From positions 62,001 to 126,000 of the forward strand of contig SSNU01000114.1 in the NCBI GenBank assembly GCA_012064415.1: DNA of 64,000 bases, written 5' to 3'. How positions within the stretch are numbered: the stretch's first letter is position 1; every line of letters begins with the position of its first letter. Both the position numbers and the translations under genes were made by a program. Positions 12,972 through 25,642 of this stretch are shown here, in pieces. Source of the stretch: Gyrodactylus bullatarudis (Eukaryota > Platyhelminthes > Monogenea > Gyrodactylidea > Gyrodactylidae). The notes under the pieces were generated by a model that did not search any database, was not told where the DNA came from, and saw only the letters and a program-made list of their open reading frames with translations.

Positions 12972-14714
12972 GAATTCTAAACATTGCTTAGTATTGAAGC
13001 ATTTCTCGAAAATAAATTTTAATAACGTCTATAAAGTTGAATTTTTTTTTGAAGGTGCGAAAGATAAAGATGAGATTTTCGTAAAAATCACGAATTACCA
13101 AATTCATCGAGATTCCTTTAAATGTTATTTGAATTAATTCCAAAATTAGCAGATTGCAAAATTAAGATTTATTCATAATAAAAAGGTTATTTGCCTGATT
13201 ATTATAATAATTTTTATTTTCAAACTGTAGTTGCTATAGTTGTCAGATTTATTGAGTTTATTTTATTTAAGCAATACACTAGTAAATGTATTACGATCCT
13301 GAATAGGATTGTACCAATCAAAATTCGTTATTTTCAAGTATAATCGAGCTAATGGAAAAATTTAAGGAGATTTACGAAAGTTTATCCCCCTTCAAAAGAG
13401 ATGTTATGAGTTATTCAAGGGATTTCTTGAAAAGCATGTATTGTTCATTAAACATGGTAGTGTCAGGTTTAGATGATTTCATCAATAAGCCTTTATTTAA
13501 TAGGTAAAGATCATTGAAAAAAGAGGATGACCCAGACAGATCAGAATCAAATCTTCACCAGAGAAAATTATGCAGGATTATTTTTTAATACTTATTTTGA
13601 ACCAAATATAGCATCAAAGTTTTCTTATTATAATAATTAGGCACATCGAGGAGATAAATACCCTTTCTATTATGAAAAATCTTAATTTTGCAATCTACTA
13701 ATTTTGGAATAACACCTCTAAAATACGAAAATTCTGGGAAATATATATGGCGTATATTATACGCTGATTTTGGAAAAAATTTAAAAAATATGCTCTAATT
13801 TTGGAAATAACTCACGTTTTTTCTTATGTTACATGATATATTAAAAGTATTATGAAAAAAGTTTATTATTTGAAAATTTGTAATAACCGTTTCATTTGTA
13901 TCTCGGTTTTCTTATCAAAGAAGATTATAAAAATATATTTGGTGAGATGATGTTAAAATACACGAAGATTCATTTTTTCACATCTATAGACGATTTAGTG
14001 ATTTTGGAAAATTTCTTCCAACCCTTTTATGTAAGTGGAAGGCTTGGCCATTCAATGAGTCAAATGAGCTTATGGTGAAATTCTTTTTTCTGTTAAGATG
14101 TGGTATGATTTTTTTTCGCAAAAAAATATCTAGAATCTCCTCTTAATTCTTGGTGCGATTAAACTTGACTTGTGAAAAATAATGCCGTGGTATTACAATC
14201 TAATTCTATATTAGTTACAAAATATTATATTTTGTCCAGTGTAGTCATATTATAATTATAATCGTGTGATTCCATTGGTCAAGAAAAAACCTTTATTCTT
14301 TGGTGATATGAAATTCCTCTTGATCAGTGACAGTATCTTGTAAGAATTAAACAAATTAATTTTAATAATTCATTAGTTATCAAGAGAGATCAGAAATCTT
14401 GAATTTTACATATGAAAATATGTATCTTGATCTAATATTCATACTATGATATGATTTATATTGTGAAGGGGCTATCAGATTCAGGAATAAAAGAGGCTAG
14501 TAACCTGGAAAACTTTTGCTGAAGTAAGAGTAAAACTGTAATCCAACCTTGTTACTTATGAATGGTTTTATTGGAAAGAGTGGGGCTTACAGGTTATTAT
14601 TAATAACTAGGGCGGTTAGAAAATAGGAATAATTTCACAAAAATAGAAAAGAAATAGTGATACCCTAAATTCAGCATTTAGTTTTTGACTATTTTTGATG
14701 AAAGAAATATAAAC

Positions 14715-14940
14715 CAAATTGACATGAAGGTGAGGATTTACTATTTTCACAAGAAACTCAATATTTTCCCTCCTGAGAGTCAAGGAAAGCTTTATTTTTT
14801 GGATCCCATTATGAAATGAGCTAATAAATTGCTGAAAGAGAAAAAATTCCATCTGGCCAAAATATTGGCTATCTCGAATATGCCTCGAATTCCTCACCTT
14901 TTCAAAATTTTTATCGATTTCAAAGATTCAAGGCAAAGAA
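14715..14940 (+). repeat. Family-A related repeat
   Basis: Starts GACATGAAGGTGAGGATTTA and shares CCCATTATGAAATGAGC with the interior of the copy at 3408-3808. Only the left part aligns by eye. Confidence 0.45.
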
Positions 14941-15803
14941 TTCGAAATTCACAGAGATATATCATGATTATGGAAACTCGATCTAAAATTTACAACTTTT
15001 TCTTGGAGATTGCGGGTCTTCTCTCAACCTCTATGGCCTATTTCAAATTCTTCGTATAACGATGATTCTGTGTATCAGATTTTAATTGCCTTAGACCTTT
15101 GAAATAAATAAAACCTTGAACTCAAACGTTAGAAAAATTGATTGAATATTTTTCTCAAAGTCAACTAGCTTTAGGTAGAAAATTTCCAATCAATGAGAAA
15201 ATTAAGTGAAACATATATAATAGAAATTGTTTGGAGAGAAAATAAAAAATGATCATCGATAATTGACTGTGCGAGTATGTAATTCAGTTATTCATCCATA
15301 TCAAAATACACCTCATTCACCTTGAATTCAGTTCTGTTTGCCTGGATCACTCTTGGTCTGATCTAAAAAAACGATGATTAAATGACAGACTTTTTCACTC
15401 GCTTTTGCTTAGCCCCCCTCGCCACCACTTCCATATCTGTTCATTATGAGCACTCTTGATTTTCATAATTGCATACATGAGGATAAGAGAGAGGGGAATT
15501 TTCCTCTTCTTTTGGCCAATTCTCTCTCTTGATCATTTCGAATATTTTGCATAATTTTTCTCCATAGGCGTTAACAGAGAATAATTATACTAGGATTAGG
15601 ACAGACTTCAGATTTGATTAATCTCTGGGAATAGGGAATTTGATAATAATCTCTGATAAAGTCATCTCAGAGATGACTCGTGAAAGAGAGATTAGTCTTT
15701 TCACGCTAATGCCTGGTTACTTTCTAACTACTTATCGATATTAATGGGATAGTTTAGAATCAAAGTAAAAATTAACTCACATTACTTTTATTGAAGGGTA
15801 AGG

Positions 15804-16223
15804 ACTAGGCTAGGGTGAAATATATTTTTCTCCGAACAACTCACGAGAGGACTAACTTTTCAGATAAGTTTTAGTACTCAGATCATGTTTTGCATAATTT
15901 AAAAGCGTGAAAGTCATTCTCCATTATGTCAATGAGAAAATAGCGAAATTAATCATGAAGCCCCTCTTGATGATAACAATTTTTGAAGATAAAAATTAAG
16001 AAATCCATTTAATGGCCAAGATATTCCAGATTTTAATGATTGCGTAGTAAAAATTCATTGAAAATTGAGCAGTGATTTGAAAAATTGTGGATTTTTAAAA
16101 CGGTATGACATAATGGAGAAGCATTTTCGACACATGCTTCAATACAAAATAATGTTTAGAATTGATAGTACTATCAGAAAAGTCGGTCTTAATATGAGGT
16201 CAAAAATTTCACCCTAGCCTAGT
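15804..16223. mobile_element. Family-B element, complete copy with 18-bp TIRs
   Basis: A 420-bp element bounded by a perfect 18-bp terminal inverted repeat, ACTAGGCTAGGGTGAAAT at the left and its exact reverse complement at the right. No open frame of note. Related copies lie at 3899-4188 and 29957-30370, with a TIR-proximal fragment at 57415-57467. A target-site duplication is not clear. It is best described as a MITE of unknown superfamily. Confidence 0.75.
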
Positions 16224-19200
16224 AAGAACTGAGTTGAAATTCATGATATATTTCAGTCCTTGAGTTCGGGTTGTGAATAAGGTATTATTTCAGATTCAGA
16301 ATAACTGATAAGCCTTTGACAAATATCATTTGAATCTTTGTTAACCCTTAGTAACTCTTTTAGTTTGGCAGATTTTTGGATTAATTAAAGTTGAAATTGA
16401 AGCTCACAATGAATCAGTAATATTTTTAGCCAAATAATTTTATATTTTCTTATCGTAGTTTTGGATTTATGAAAACTGTGAAATACTCTCGGCACCGAGA
16501 GGGTTAATGACAAGTTTTGTGCAAAATTTTTTCATCTGACAGTGGATTGTTTTTAGTTTTCGACGAGAAAAATATTTTGAATTGGTGAACAAATTCAAAA
16601 AATCGTTTGTTTGTAATTCTATTATGTTCGGAAGGTTAACTTTTATAGCTAATGAAATAATGGGGTTTCTTAATAAGGATCCTTTTTTTAGATTTTCTAT
16701 AAGAAATATTCATCAATTAAAATTATAACAAAATAATTATATTCAAAGAGGTCTCGTCAGTCTCAAATCCTGGTTCAATATTTAATAAAATTGTTTTAAT
16801 GAATTGTTTTGGATGAAAATTGTAAAGAATTTCTCTTTGATGAAAAACCAAAAAACATTTCTAGTATTCAGATAGAAAAGAAAAATTTAAAATCTTCTTA
16901 GTTCATAGCTGAACCCATCTCCTTTAAAGTTTAATTTTATGAAAATAGGGATAGCTCCATCAATTTGTTCTTCTTCTGTTTGTTGACTTGCCTCATCTTC
17001 TAAACTTTTTCTATGTATTTCTGAACAAATCTTTCAGGGTATCCGTTTACTTTCAGTCTTTTTTCCGGATTTCATTAATCTCATTCAATACTTCTTCTTC
17101 ACTGACTGGTCCTTTTCACAATTCCTTGTTATTAATTCTGATTTGGACAATATTAGAAATGTATGGTTTTTACTCAATCAAAATGCTGATAGTAAATAGT
17201 AAATCATCAAAACCTCTAGTGTGTGTTTTAACAAGATTGAAAAGAGTAGAATAATGATACACTGTAAAAAATTTCTACTAAAGAACGAAAAACTGAATTG
17301 TCTCAATTTACAATATCTTGCAAAACGAACACAAAATTATCTAATCTAATAATACATTATTTTAAGAATAAGAGGTATTACTGGAAAGAACAAGGAGATG
17401 ACTTGAAAGTGAAAATCTTCTTGATCATCATTTTTTGATATGATTATATATGTATCATAGAGAAAGAGAGAATTAGACTATGTATGGCAATGGATTACGC
17501 TATAAGTTGTTCTGGAAATAGTCTTCGCCTTAGATTTGATACTGACGTTAAAAATATGATTTTCTTAGCTATTTTTTTATTGCGAACCAAATAAATGATA
17601 TCTCAGAAAGAGGAATAGAAAAAGATCAATTTGGGAAGAAAAAATAATTTTTTCCGATCAAGATCAGATTTCAGATCCTGGATCAAAAACTGGTTGAAAA
17701 AATATTTTAAAATAAATTCATCACAAAAAGTCTATTTGACAAGCTAGAGATCATTAACCTAAAAAATCAAAATTTTTGAGGAAATTTGACCCTTACTCAT
17801 GTGATCAGATCAAGAAGAAAAAAAATTTTTTTCAACCCTGACTTGATGATCGAAGATCATCATCAAACCAGTAAAGTGAAATTTTTTTTCTTAAATCAGG
17901 TTTACTTTCAAGTATTTTTTCAAATACAATGTATAATTTTTTTGTTTTCATTAGTTTTCATTTTCATTTCATTTCAAAAATTCGTTTAAAAATTGAATTT
18001 CAGTGGTATTTTTGTCCTTTAAAAAATAAATAATGAAAGGCATACTTATGAGTAAATATACAAATTAATGAAAATTGATTTTTAATCAAAAATAAGAATT
18101 CATTTCTGTCTATAGACCACTTCGAAACCCATGATAAAATGCGTTTTTAAATTTAAAATTGAAGGAAATTCAATATTAGGCCGTTTGAATCCCAGTTTTC
18201 TATCTTAATTTTCACAAGAGATTTTTAATAAAATATATCCAATAAGTGAATTAAGTTTTCAATCGAATTCAGATCAGGGTTTTAGCTTGATAGCTTTTAT
18301 GAGTTGTGAGCCTGCTGTTTCTAAACAAGCTTACAGTCTAAAGAGATTAAAGAAAAAATAACAGCAGCTGAAGACGAAGATGAGTTCACAACCAGATAAT
18401 TTGAAGCCTGTTTTTATTTCTTCTCTGAAGAAATTTCGATGTCTGTTGGCATCTATTGAAGCTTTCAGCAATTATTTATTTCTTAATCTCTCATATTGTG
18501 AAGATTCTTGATATTTTCAGGCCGACTTAAAATTAATCAACAAATGCTGATTGTATTTTATAAGTGTTGAAAATTAAAATTTTAATAAAAAGTAATTGAA
18601 AAACAACTTTTGTTTTAATATAATAAATTTTAATTTTATGAACTTGAATAAAATTAGTGATTCTGAAAATTTGCTCTAAAATTTAATGAGAAAATCTTTT
18701 TGAAGAATTTTTTCATTTATTAACACAACTTCTGATGGTCTTTCTGATTTCTCTAAAAAAATCATTTTGTTATTGTCCTTGTCTCCAGATCAATATTTCT
18801 CACAATTTTGAAGGTCTCTAACATTTTTAATAATGGATCTTCAGATCTCAAAATTTCTTAGTCTGTAATTTAATTCCTTATTTTTATGTTTTTGCCTTCA
18901 ATTCTGTTGAAAAATGAATAGTTTCTTGGTTTCGGCATATGCGAAGACTATTTCCAGAACAGCACTAAATCGATTGTAGTTCTGGTTACAATGAATCAAT
19001 AAGAAAATACTCGGATGACTGAAAAAGGGGGCCTATTACACTTGGAACAAAATAAACCCTGTCTAACAGGATTAGAATCAGAACGAGAATAAATCTTGGG
19101 GGAATTTTTTATAAAAATTTGAGCAAAAGGAAATAATGTACTGATAATGTTTACATAAAATCTCGATTCTTTCACCAAGAATTCGAATTTGATCAATGTT

Positions 19201-19244
19201 TTCAATTTAATTTAAAAATTAAATTATCTGAATTTCGATTTCTC

Positions 19245-19371
19245 GATTATTTTCACAACTTGAAAATCAATGAAATTCTCTCAAAAATGGTGAAACTGTC
19301 GGAAATTTGACAGGGACAACCATCGATATTTTCGTAAAGATCATATATTTCCAACTTCATATCACTCAACT
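19245..19371 (-). repeat. Family-A fragment
   Basis: Ends ATTTCCAACTTCATATCACT, a diverged family-A terminus, and contains AAAATCAATGAAATTCTCTC as in the copy at 25345-25642. Confidence 0.45.
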
Positions 19372-19966
19372 TAAAATAATGATAGGATTTCTTCCTATTA
19401 ACGCATAGTGCAAATTAAGTAAGCCCTTAAAGTCCAAGTGTGCCTTCAAACTTTAAGTTTAAAGACACATACCACTTGAGCAACTCATTATTATATATCT
19501 AAGGCTAAGAAAATACTTCGTTTGCCCTGCATTCGATAGGAAATTTATTAATCTTCTGGAATACGCAGAAATCTCAGCTTTATCAATCGTCAAACTACTG
19601 TTTCAAAAATTAAATATTTCTTTTGAAAACCTATTTCCCAAGGCCGTAGATATTTCGAGTTGAAGCGTATAGAAAAAGGTCCAAATCTTGGTTTTATGTA
19701 TGCAATAAATTATTAAATGTGTTATTCATTAGTTCTCATATGTAAATGGCACTTATAAACCAATAAATAACTCTCTCTAAAATTATATGCATCTTCATAT
19801 GCATGAACAGTCAACCACCCATAATACTGAATTTTCCTACCTTTACATGTTATTATATACATTTCAGTAGGAATAGATCAAAAATAACAACTTTATCGGA
19901 GTTTTTCAAAAGAGGGTGGCCATTGAGTTTCGGTTCTGACTGTAACTTTAATCGAGTAATCATACC

Positions 19967-20035
19967 CGTAGAATTCAAATGTGCAATCGCCTGGAGCTTT
20001 CATGAGAGCCAAATTTTGGATCAAAAATTAAATTT
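19967..20035 (+). repeat. Short dispersed repeat (family E)
   Basis: A GTAGAATTCAAATGTGCAAT CGCCTG block followed by GCCAAATTTTGGATCAA. Related blocks occur at 57187-57275 (same orientation) and 25884-25914 (opposite). Nature unknown. Confidence 0.4.
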
Positions 20036-20040
20036 ATGAA

Positions 20041-20405
20041 CTGAAATTTTAAACTGAAAATAATAATAATATTTATTAAACAATACATGTGTTATCTATA
20101 TAAACATTAAATAGATTCTTCAGTTTTGTGGAAATTTATAAATTATAAAGTTTTTTTAATTCTTTTTTAAATTCATCATTATCAAGAGTTTTCATCTCAT
20201 GATTAAGTTTTTTAAATATGTTTTTGGCTTTGTTGAAAATTGATAGCTTTTTTAGATTGCCATATTCAGGAACATTGGAGCGTAGGCCTTGACGATTGGA
20301 GTTAGCCAGGGGTGAGAGTTTGATTAGGGTAATTGTTTTGAGTTCACTTCTTAGCCACAAGGAGTTCTTCGTGGATTTCATTTCAGTTTGGTATGTTGAT
20401 GACAA
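20041..20405 (-). mobile_element. Non-LTR retrotransposon (LINE) 3' remnant
   Basis: The minus-strand frame (stop at 20136) ends NEFKKELKKLYNL-like, with FNKAKNIFKKLNHEMKTLD before it. This resembles the extreme C-terminus of jockey/CR1-type reverse transcriptases, where a fruit-like 'WN.LP..I.....F K..LK..L' pattern is common. Downstream on the same strand is an AATAAATATTATTATTATT tail (20059-20081), typical of LINE 3' ends. Only the last about 90 codons remain, so it is a dead, 5'-truncated copy. The family assignment is tentative. Confidence 0.5.
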
Positions 20406-23400
20406 AAGGCGCGTAAATCTGTTGCATATGTAATAATTGCGTTAAGCCAAATTTAGACTCATGATCAGCGTATTCACAAACTACAGGATAGACGATTCAT
20501 GAAAAATTAAATTCTCTAGGTGTTTATGGGTTAATATTGATAGTAATTTACAAGAAAGTTTATTCATAAGCAACTTTTATTAATTTTCTTTAAACGAGAC
20601 TCAAAATTCCAAATTTTTAAGAACCGTTTGAAAATAAAGATTCTGCAGGACCCTACATCGTTCATATTTCATATTTTTTCCGATTTTGTCTGCGAGATAA
20701 TTTCAATCGAGTTTATGATACGCCTCATTATTCCGAGGTATTAAATGTTCCTTAGACATTGGAGAATGATAAAAAAAATTTTTAAGTTCTAAAAATTATA
20801 TGCTTTTTATCAGAATCATGAAGATTTTGCCCACACAATCATTGATGATCAAATTGAACAATGAGCCTCGAACAAAATATGGGAAAATCAATCATTTTTT
20901 ATTATCTCTCTTGTCAGATAGAAAAAAATTGTAAACACTTCAGACCATCTGATGTTTAACACAAAAAATACATAAAACAATAACCAAATGCCTCTTCTCT
21001 AGACACACTTGACACATTTTCGATCCTCAACATTCAGTAAATTTATCAAGGATGATATAATTATTGCTTGAGAATTATTGGTAGGAAGAAGCTTTTTGTT
21101 GGGATTTTTATGAACATTTGTTTTCCTCAGCTTGTAAAAATTCTTATGAAATCATCTTTGTTAATTTTAGTCTACGATGGGTTTGCATTCCTTGACTCTC
21201 AATGGGAAACAATGCAAGAATAATATTGATAATTATCCTGCTTTTTATCACAGGTATCTATTGGAAACAAATTATATTGACTAGAGAAAATGTAGGGAAA
21301 ACACTCAGGATACGTTTAGACTGGTTAATGTATCACAATCATTGCAAATATGCATAGACAGTTGATTATACTTTTATTTGACAACTTGATTCGTAGTGGA
21401 AAAATTCATTGAAAAATTTTTGGCACTGTTTTAAATTTGCCGTTTTCAATGCTAGAACACGCTGATTGGCTAAATAGCCCAAGATAAAGAATAGAATCCA
21501 GACAAAACAGTCGAGAATTTTATGTAATCGTTAATCTTTCGACTCCTAGTTTCTCTATCAAGAGAAAAATAATAAACACATTGCATGATCCATGCTAGTA
21601 AATTGGGGATTTTCTCATTTTTGGTATTCGTTCATATATTACTCTTATTCCCTATATCACTTTCTGCTCACTTACGAAGAAGAATCATGCTCCTTTGTTG
21701 AGAATAAATCTCATTTCTAAATCTACCCCTTTCTTCTCTATAGAAACAAATTGAGAAGATAATTTCTTGTTTTTTTTGTCTGTGTTCTGAGCATATTATA
21801 TAGAGATGAAGGGAAATATAGAGAAAGTTGAAGAAAAACTAATCTATTACATTGGATACACGAAAAGAAAAAAAACAAAATCTTGATGATGATCAAGAGA
21901 AGAAAAAGTTACAATTTACGATTTACCCATCTCAGATGACATGAAAATTTAGGCGTTACTCTGAGTTGTAGCTACATGCAGCCTATTCAGTGTAAGCAGT
22001 TCTCATATCAAGGGATTTGCGTTTCTTAATCCCCCGGGATTTTTTGATTTCTCACAAAAAGATCACGAAAGTACCCTAATGCATCTTTTTTATACAAAAA
22101 AACAGCGACTTTTTGTCGAAAACAAAGCTGAATCTGGCGTTGAACTCTCTGAATGACTCTGTTATTAGAGTTTTCCATTAATTGAACCAATGAGAACAAA
22201 ATTTCCAATTTTTCCATCAAACATTCAATTCGAGTATCTGGAATTACGGCAAATTTGAAATCTTGAAGTTGCGCCAAATTCTAATTTTTTTGAACTTTTG
22301 GTACATTTTTGACTAATGATAGAGCTAAAATCTTTGCGTATACCGCAAGATTACAAGATTATTATCGAATGGAAGGTTTACAAAGTGTTGTCTGAGCCTT
22401 AATTAATAATAATGAGTTATTAGAGAGGTTCGTGCAAATCGAAAGTAAAATTTTGGTTCCCAGCTAAAATGACACTTTCTACTTTATACCCTTCTTTCCT
22501 AATGGATTATAAGTTATAATTTATAACACGGGTAGTGATTTGGAAAAAAATTTTATAAGATCTTGTTTAACTTTTCTGGAATAAAATTTTGTGCTGATTT
22601 CAGATCTGCTTTCAGAATTTCGCTAGCGTTTCGCCACTTTGGCCAAAAAAACAAAAATTGCTAATTTTGAGTACCTCAATGAACTTAATTATTTGTCACA
22701 CAAATATGACAAAATTTTTCTTTTTAATTATAATTAGACTCTTGACATGAGAAAAATCAGATAATGGCTCTCTTATACTAATGTTCTATCACACCATTTA
22801 CTTACGTTCATTGTACTCAACATTCCTTTCTTATATATCATTTTTATATATTTCCTGGCATAAGTCCAAACTGTTCCTTTTTTCCCTTCCATTTCATTTC
22901 TTTTACTACCACTGCTGCAGTCATTAGAGTTATCCATCATCACCTCTTGAGTAATAATGATCTCTTGTCTTTTATTTTTCATTCTCTTTTTTTCTCTTGT
23001 TGTATTTTAGCATTCCATTAAAAATATTACAAGATGATGATGAGAACGATGAGAAGATGAAGAAAGTAAGAGGCCTACTATGTCTACGGGACAACTTTGA
23101 ATAACTATATCTCTTTCATTCAATTTTGAGAGAAAGTTTTCTTCTTCTCCAGATTCATTCATCTAGTTTTACAAACATTTTTTTGAATACTACAACAACA
23201 AAAAGTATTGTTAATATATATATATTCTATAGATGAAAATATTGAAAGAGTTGGAATTCTATAGACTTAACAAAATTCATTCACATTGTGAACTGTCGTG
23301 TAACAATTGAATTGTCTTTTTATATTATATTTTTATTCTACCTATCCAACTAAAACTGTGTGAATGAAACGTATTGCCTTTCAAAGGGTGACAACTTGAT

Positions 23401-23482
23401 GATTTTGTATTTAGTAAATACAATAGTTGTTGGCCTTTTTGTAATTTACAGAAATTGTATTCCACTATATGAAATCTTTACC

Positions 23483-23731
23483 TTTTGCAGTTCGTTAAGG
23501 AAGATATGAAATTCAATAAGGAATTCGTGAAATTCAGTAAGAAACTCATGAAATTCATTAAGAATAGTATATTAAAATGTCATTATTGAAGTAAGATATG
23601 AAATTCAATAGGGAAGTTGTGAAAAACGATGTGGAATTTTAATATACTATTCTTAATGAATTTCATGAGTTTCTTACTGAATTTCACGAATTCCTTATTG
23701 AATTTCATATCTTCCTTAACGAACTGCAAAA
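23483..23731. repeat. Perfect 96-bp inverted repeat with 57-bp spacer
   Basis: Arms 23483-23578 and 23636-23731 are exact reverse complements over all 96 bases. Each arm contains three 21-bp units (core ATGAAATTCA). The spacer carries a further degenerate unit (GATATGAAATTCAATA). A transcript would form a long hairpin. No gene lies here. The absence of any mismatch suggests a recent origin or ongoing arm-to-arm correction. Confidence 0.9.
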
Positions 23732-23998
23732 TGTATAGCTAACATGAAGATGGGAATTTATAATCTATACAACATTCTCAATTTTTCATCAATAAAATCG
23801 AATGTAATCAGCATATTTTGGAATCTAGATCATGAGACCCACTATTAGGATATACAGAAAAAATACATTTGAAAAAAAATAAATTTTTAGGAAAATTATG
23901 GCATATTTCAAATCTCGAAGAATTACCAAATTCTTTTGAACTTTGAGTTGAAAAAATTTGTTGATTTTAAAGTGAGAAATATATCAAAAGTTGATTAA
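23732..23998 (+). mobile_element. Family-A element copy abutting the palindrome
   Basis: Begins with AGCTAACATGAAGATGGGAA immediately after the perfect inverted repeat. It contains TTTTGGAATCTAGATCATGA, ATGGCATATTTCAAATCT and a closing AAAAGTTGATTAACC. It is the reverse-complement relative of 11690-11978. Confidence 0.6.
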
Positions 23999-24077
23999 CC
24001 AAAGAAATCAAATGAGCTGAATGAAACTATCATTGTGTGAAAATTGAATTTTGAACATCATCTAAAGTTTTATGGTG

Positions 24078-24460
24078 ATAATCAGTAGACGAAATTACTT
24101 AGATTGACCATCGATATGAAAAAACTTATCTTCAAGTATATAATCCCACCAAATTTCGCTTCAAAATACCTTTCAATGCTTTTGGAATAAGATTTAAAAA
24201 ATTGTGAAAGTTTTTAAATTTAGAACGTTTTTTGACCTATCAAAATTCCAATATTCAAGTTAAAATTATAAATATATACAATAAAAAACGTTCTAAATTG
24301 AAAATTTTCAAAATTTTGTTTCTCTTATTCCAGAAGCATGGAAAGGTATTTTGAAGCGAAATTTGGTTGGATTATATTCAAACACCTGAAGATTAGTTTT
24401 TTTCATATCGATGGGCGATCTAAGTAATTTCGCAAAATTTCGTCTAAGTCTAATAATCAG
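24078..24460. mobile_element. Family-C foldback element
   Basis: Imperfect inverted arms of about 170 bp: left about 24078-24250, right about 24285-24460. The left arm has CCATCGATATGAAAAAAC and CCAAATTTCGCTTCAAAATA; the right arm has their reverse complements. The arms meet near an ATAAATATATACAATA centre flanked by TTTAGAACGTTTTTT and AAAAACGTTCTAAA. The left arm lacks a few bases present in the right arm. A single arm also occurs at 12018-12140. Confidence 0.75.
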
Positions 24461-24576
24461 TTTTCAGTCTTATTTTGATTCTAAAAAATCAATGTACATT
24501 TTCTTAAGCATCTTTAGTGGCAATAATTTAATAATGATATAAGTTAGTGAGATGGTAAAAGTCAAAGAAATAAAAT

Positions 24577-24655
24577 GTAGGCTGAAAAAACACCAAAACT
24601 CTCCAAAAGATAGCAACAGTAGAGAGAAAAGTGAAAATAGCTCACATAGGCCAAA
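24577..24655 (+). repeat. Dispersed repeat, copy 1 of 2
   Basis: GTAGGCTGAAAAAACACCAA, AACTCTCCAAAAGATAGCAA and CTCACATAGGCCAAA recur at 29838-29915 with few differences. No coding potential was recognised. Confidence 0.55.
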
Positions 24656-25344
24656 TATGTTTGGTTTCTATAGACTTCCTTGTCTGACTCTTCTATTAAT
24701 TCTGACCACCTCTCCCCTTTCAATTTTTGCGTCAAATCGAAATTTGAAAAATGACCATATTTTTATAAAAAAGAATTTTTTTCTTCAAATGCTAACATGA
24801 TCTAGGTACTTAAGAAATTAAGATCTATGTAAAAATAATGGATTCCTAGCTAGCTCATTGGGACGAGAACTCTGCTATATATTTTGTTTAAACTTTGAGC
24901 TACTACTTGTAAAAGCAGTCCCCACGAACTGTACAAATGAATTTCCATATTGATTTTAGAGTTTGTCCCGTTCTCTAGATTCGATGACATTTATCAAACA
25001 ATGTTTTAATCCCGTTTGTTTGATTCATTCTAATGAGAGTGAAATATCAGATGAGTTAGTGCTATTTTACTCCAGCAATTGATACAATATCAAATTTTAA
25101 ATGTTAATTAATGACCTTTCGTTAGTTCGTTTTTCATAATTTTAATTCCTCTTGTTATTTTAAAATGGAATATAACACTAGACTACCTCAAAAATGTTCC
25201 AGAGAAGAGTCATTTCAGAATTTTTTTGAAGGTTTTCCAGGATCAAGATTGGACGAGAAAATCAATTCAACTGAATCTGATCTTATGCTTAACCTTATTA
25301 TCGTTTGGGAGCGGAATTTCGTTATTTTGATCATTTTCACTCCT

Positions 25345-25642
25345 TGAAAATCAATGAAATTTCGATAATTCAAAATCTCTCGAAAATGGGGTTACTGTCG
25401 ATAATTTGACGGTGGTATTATCTAATCTTGATCCCGAAAAAACTCTTTTGATCACTCTCTCACTTTCGAATCAATAAAAATTTTTTTGGGAGTTTGAAAA
25501 ATGACCATAAAAATATTTTTTTTTCATATTTATTTTCTTCAAATGGTAAAAGTGGGCAACATGAGTAATATCCAAAAAAATCTTTAACAAATTCGAATTC
25601 TTGATGTAAAAATCGAGATTCCCAACTTCATATCAGCCAACT
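25345..25642 (-). mobile_element. Family-A element copy
   Basis: Shares GATCACTCTCTCACTTTCGA, TCCAAAAAAATCTTTAACAAA and the terminal GATTCCCAACTTCATATCAG with the other family-A copies. It is diverged. Confidence 0.5.

Noticed and set aside
23483..23731. CRISPR-like or satellite array interpretation of the 21-bp units
   Set aside because: The units are contiguous with no unique spacers, and the genome is eukaryotic; an inverted duplication of a short minisatellite explains them.
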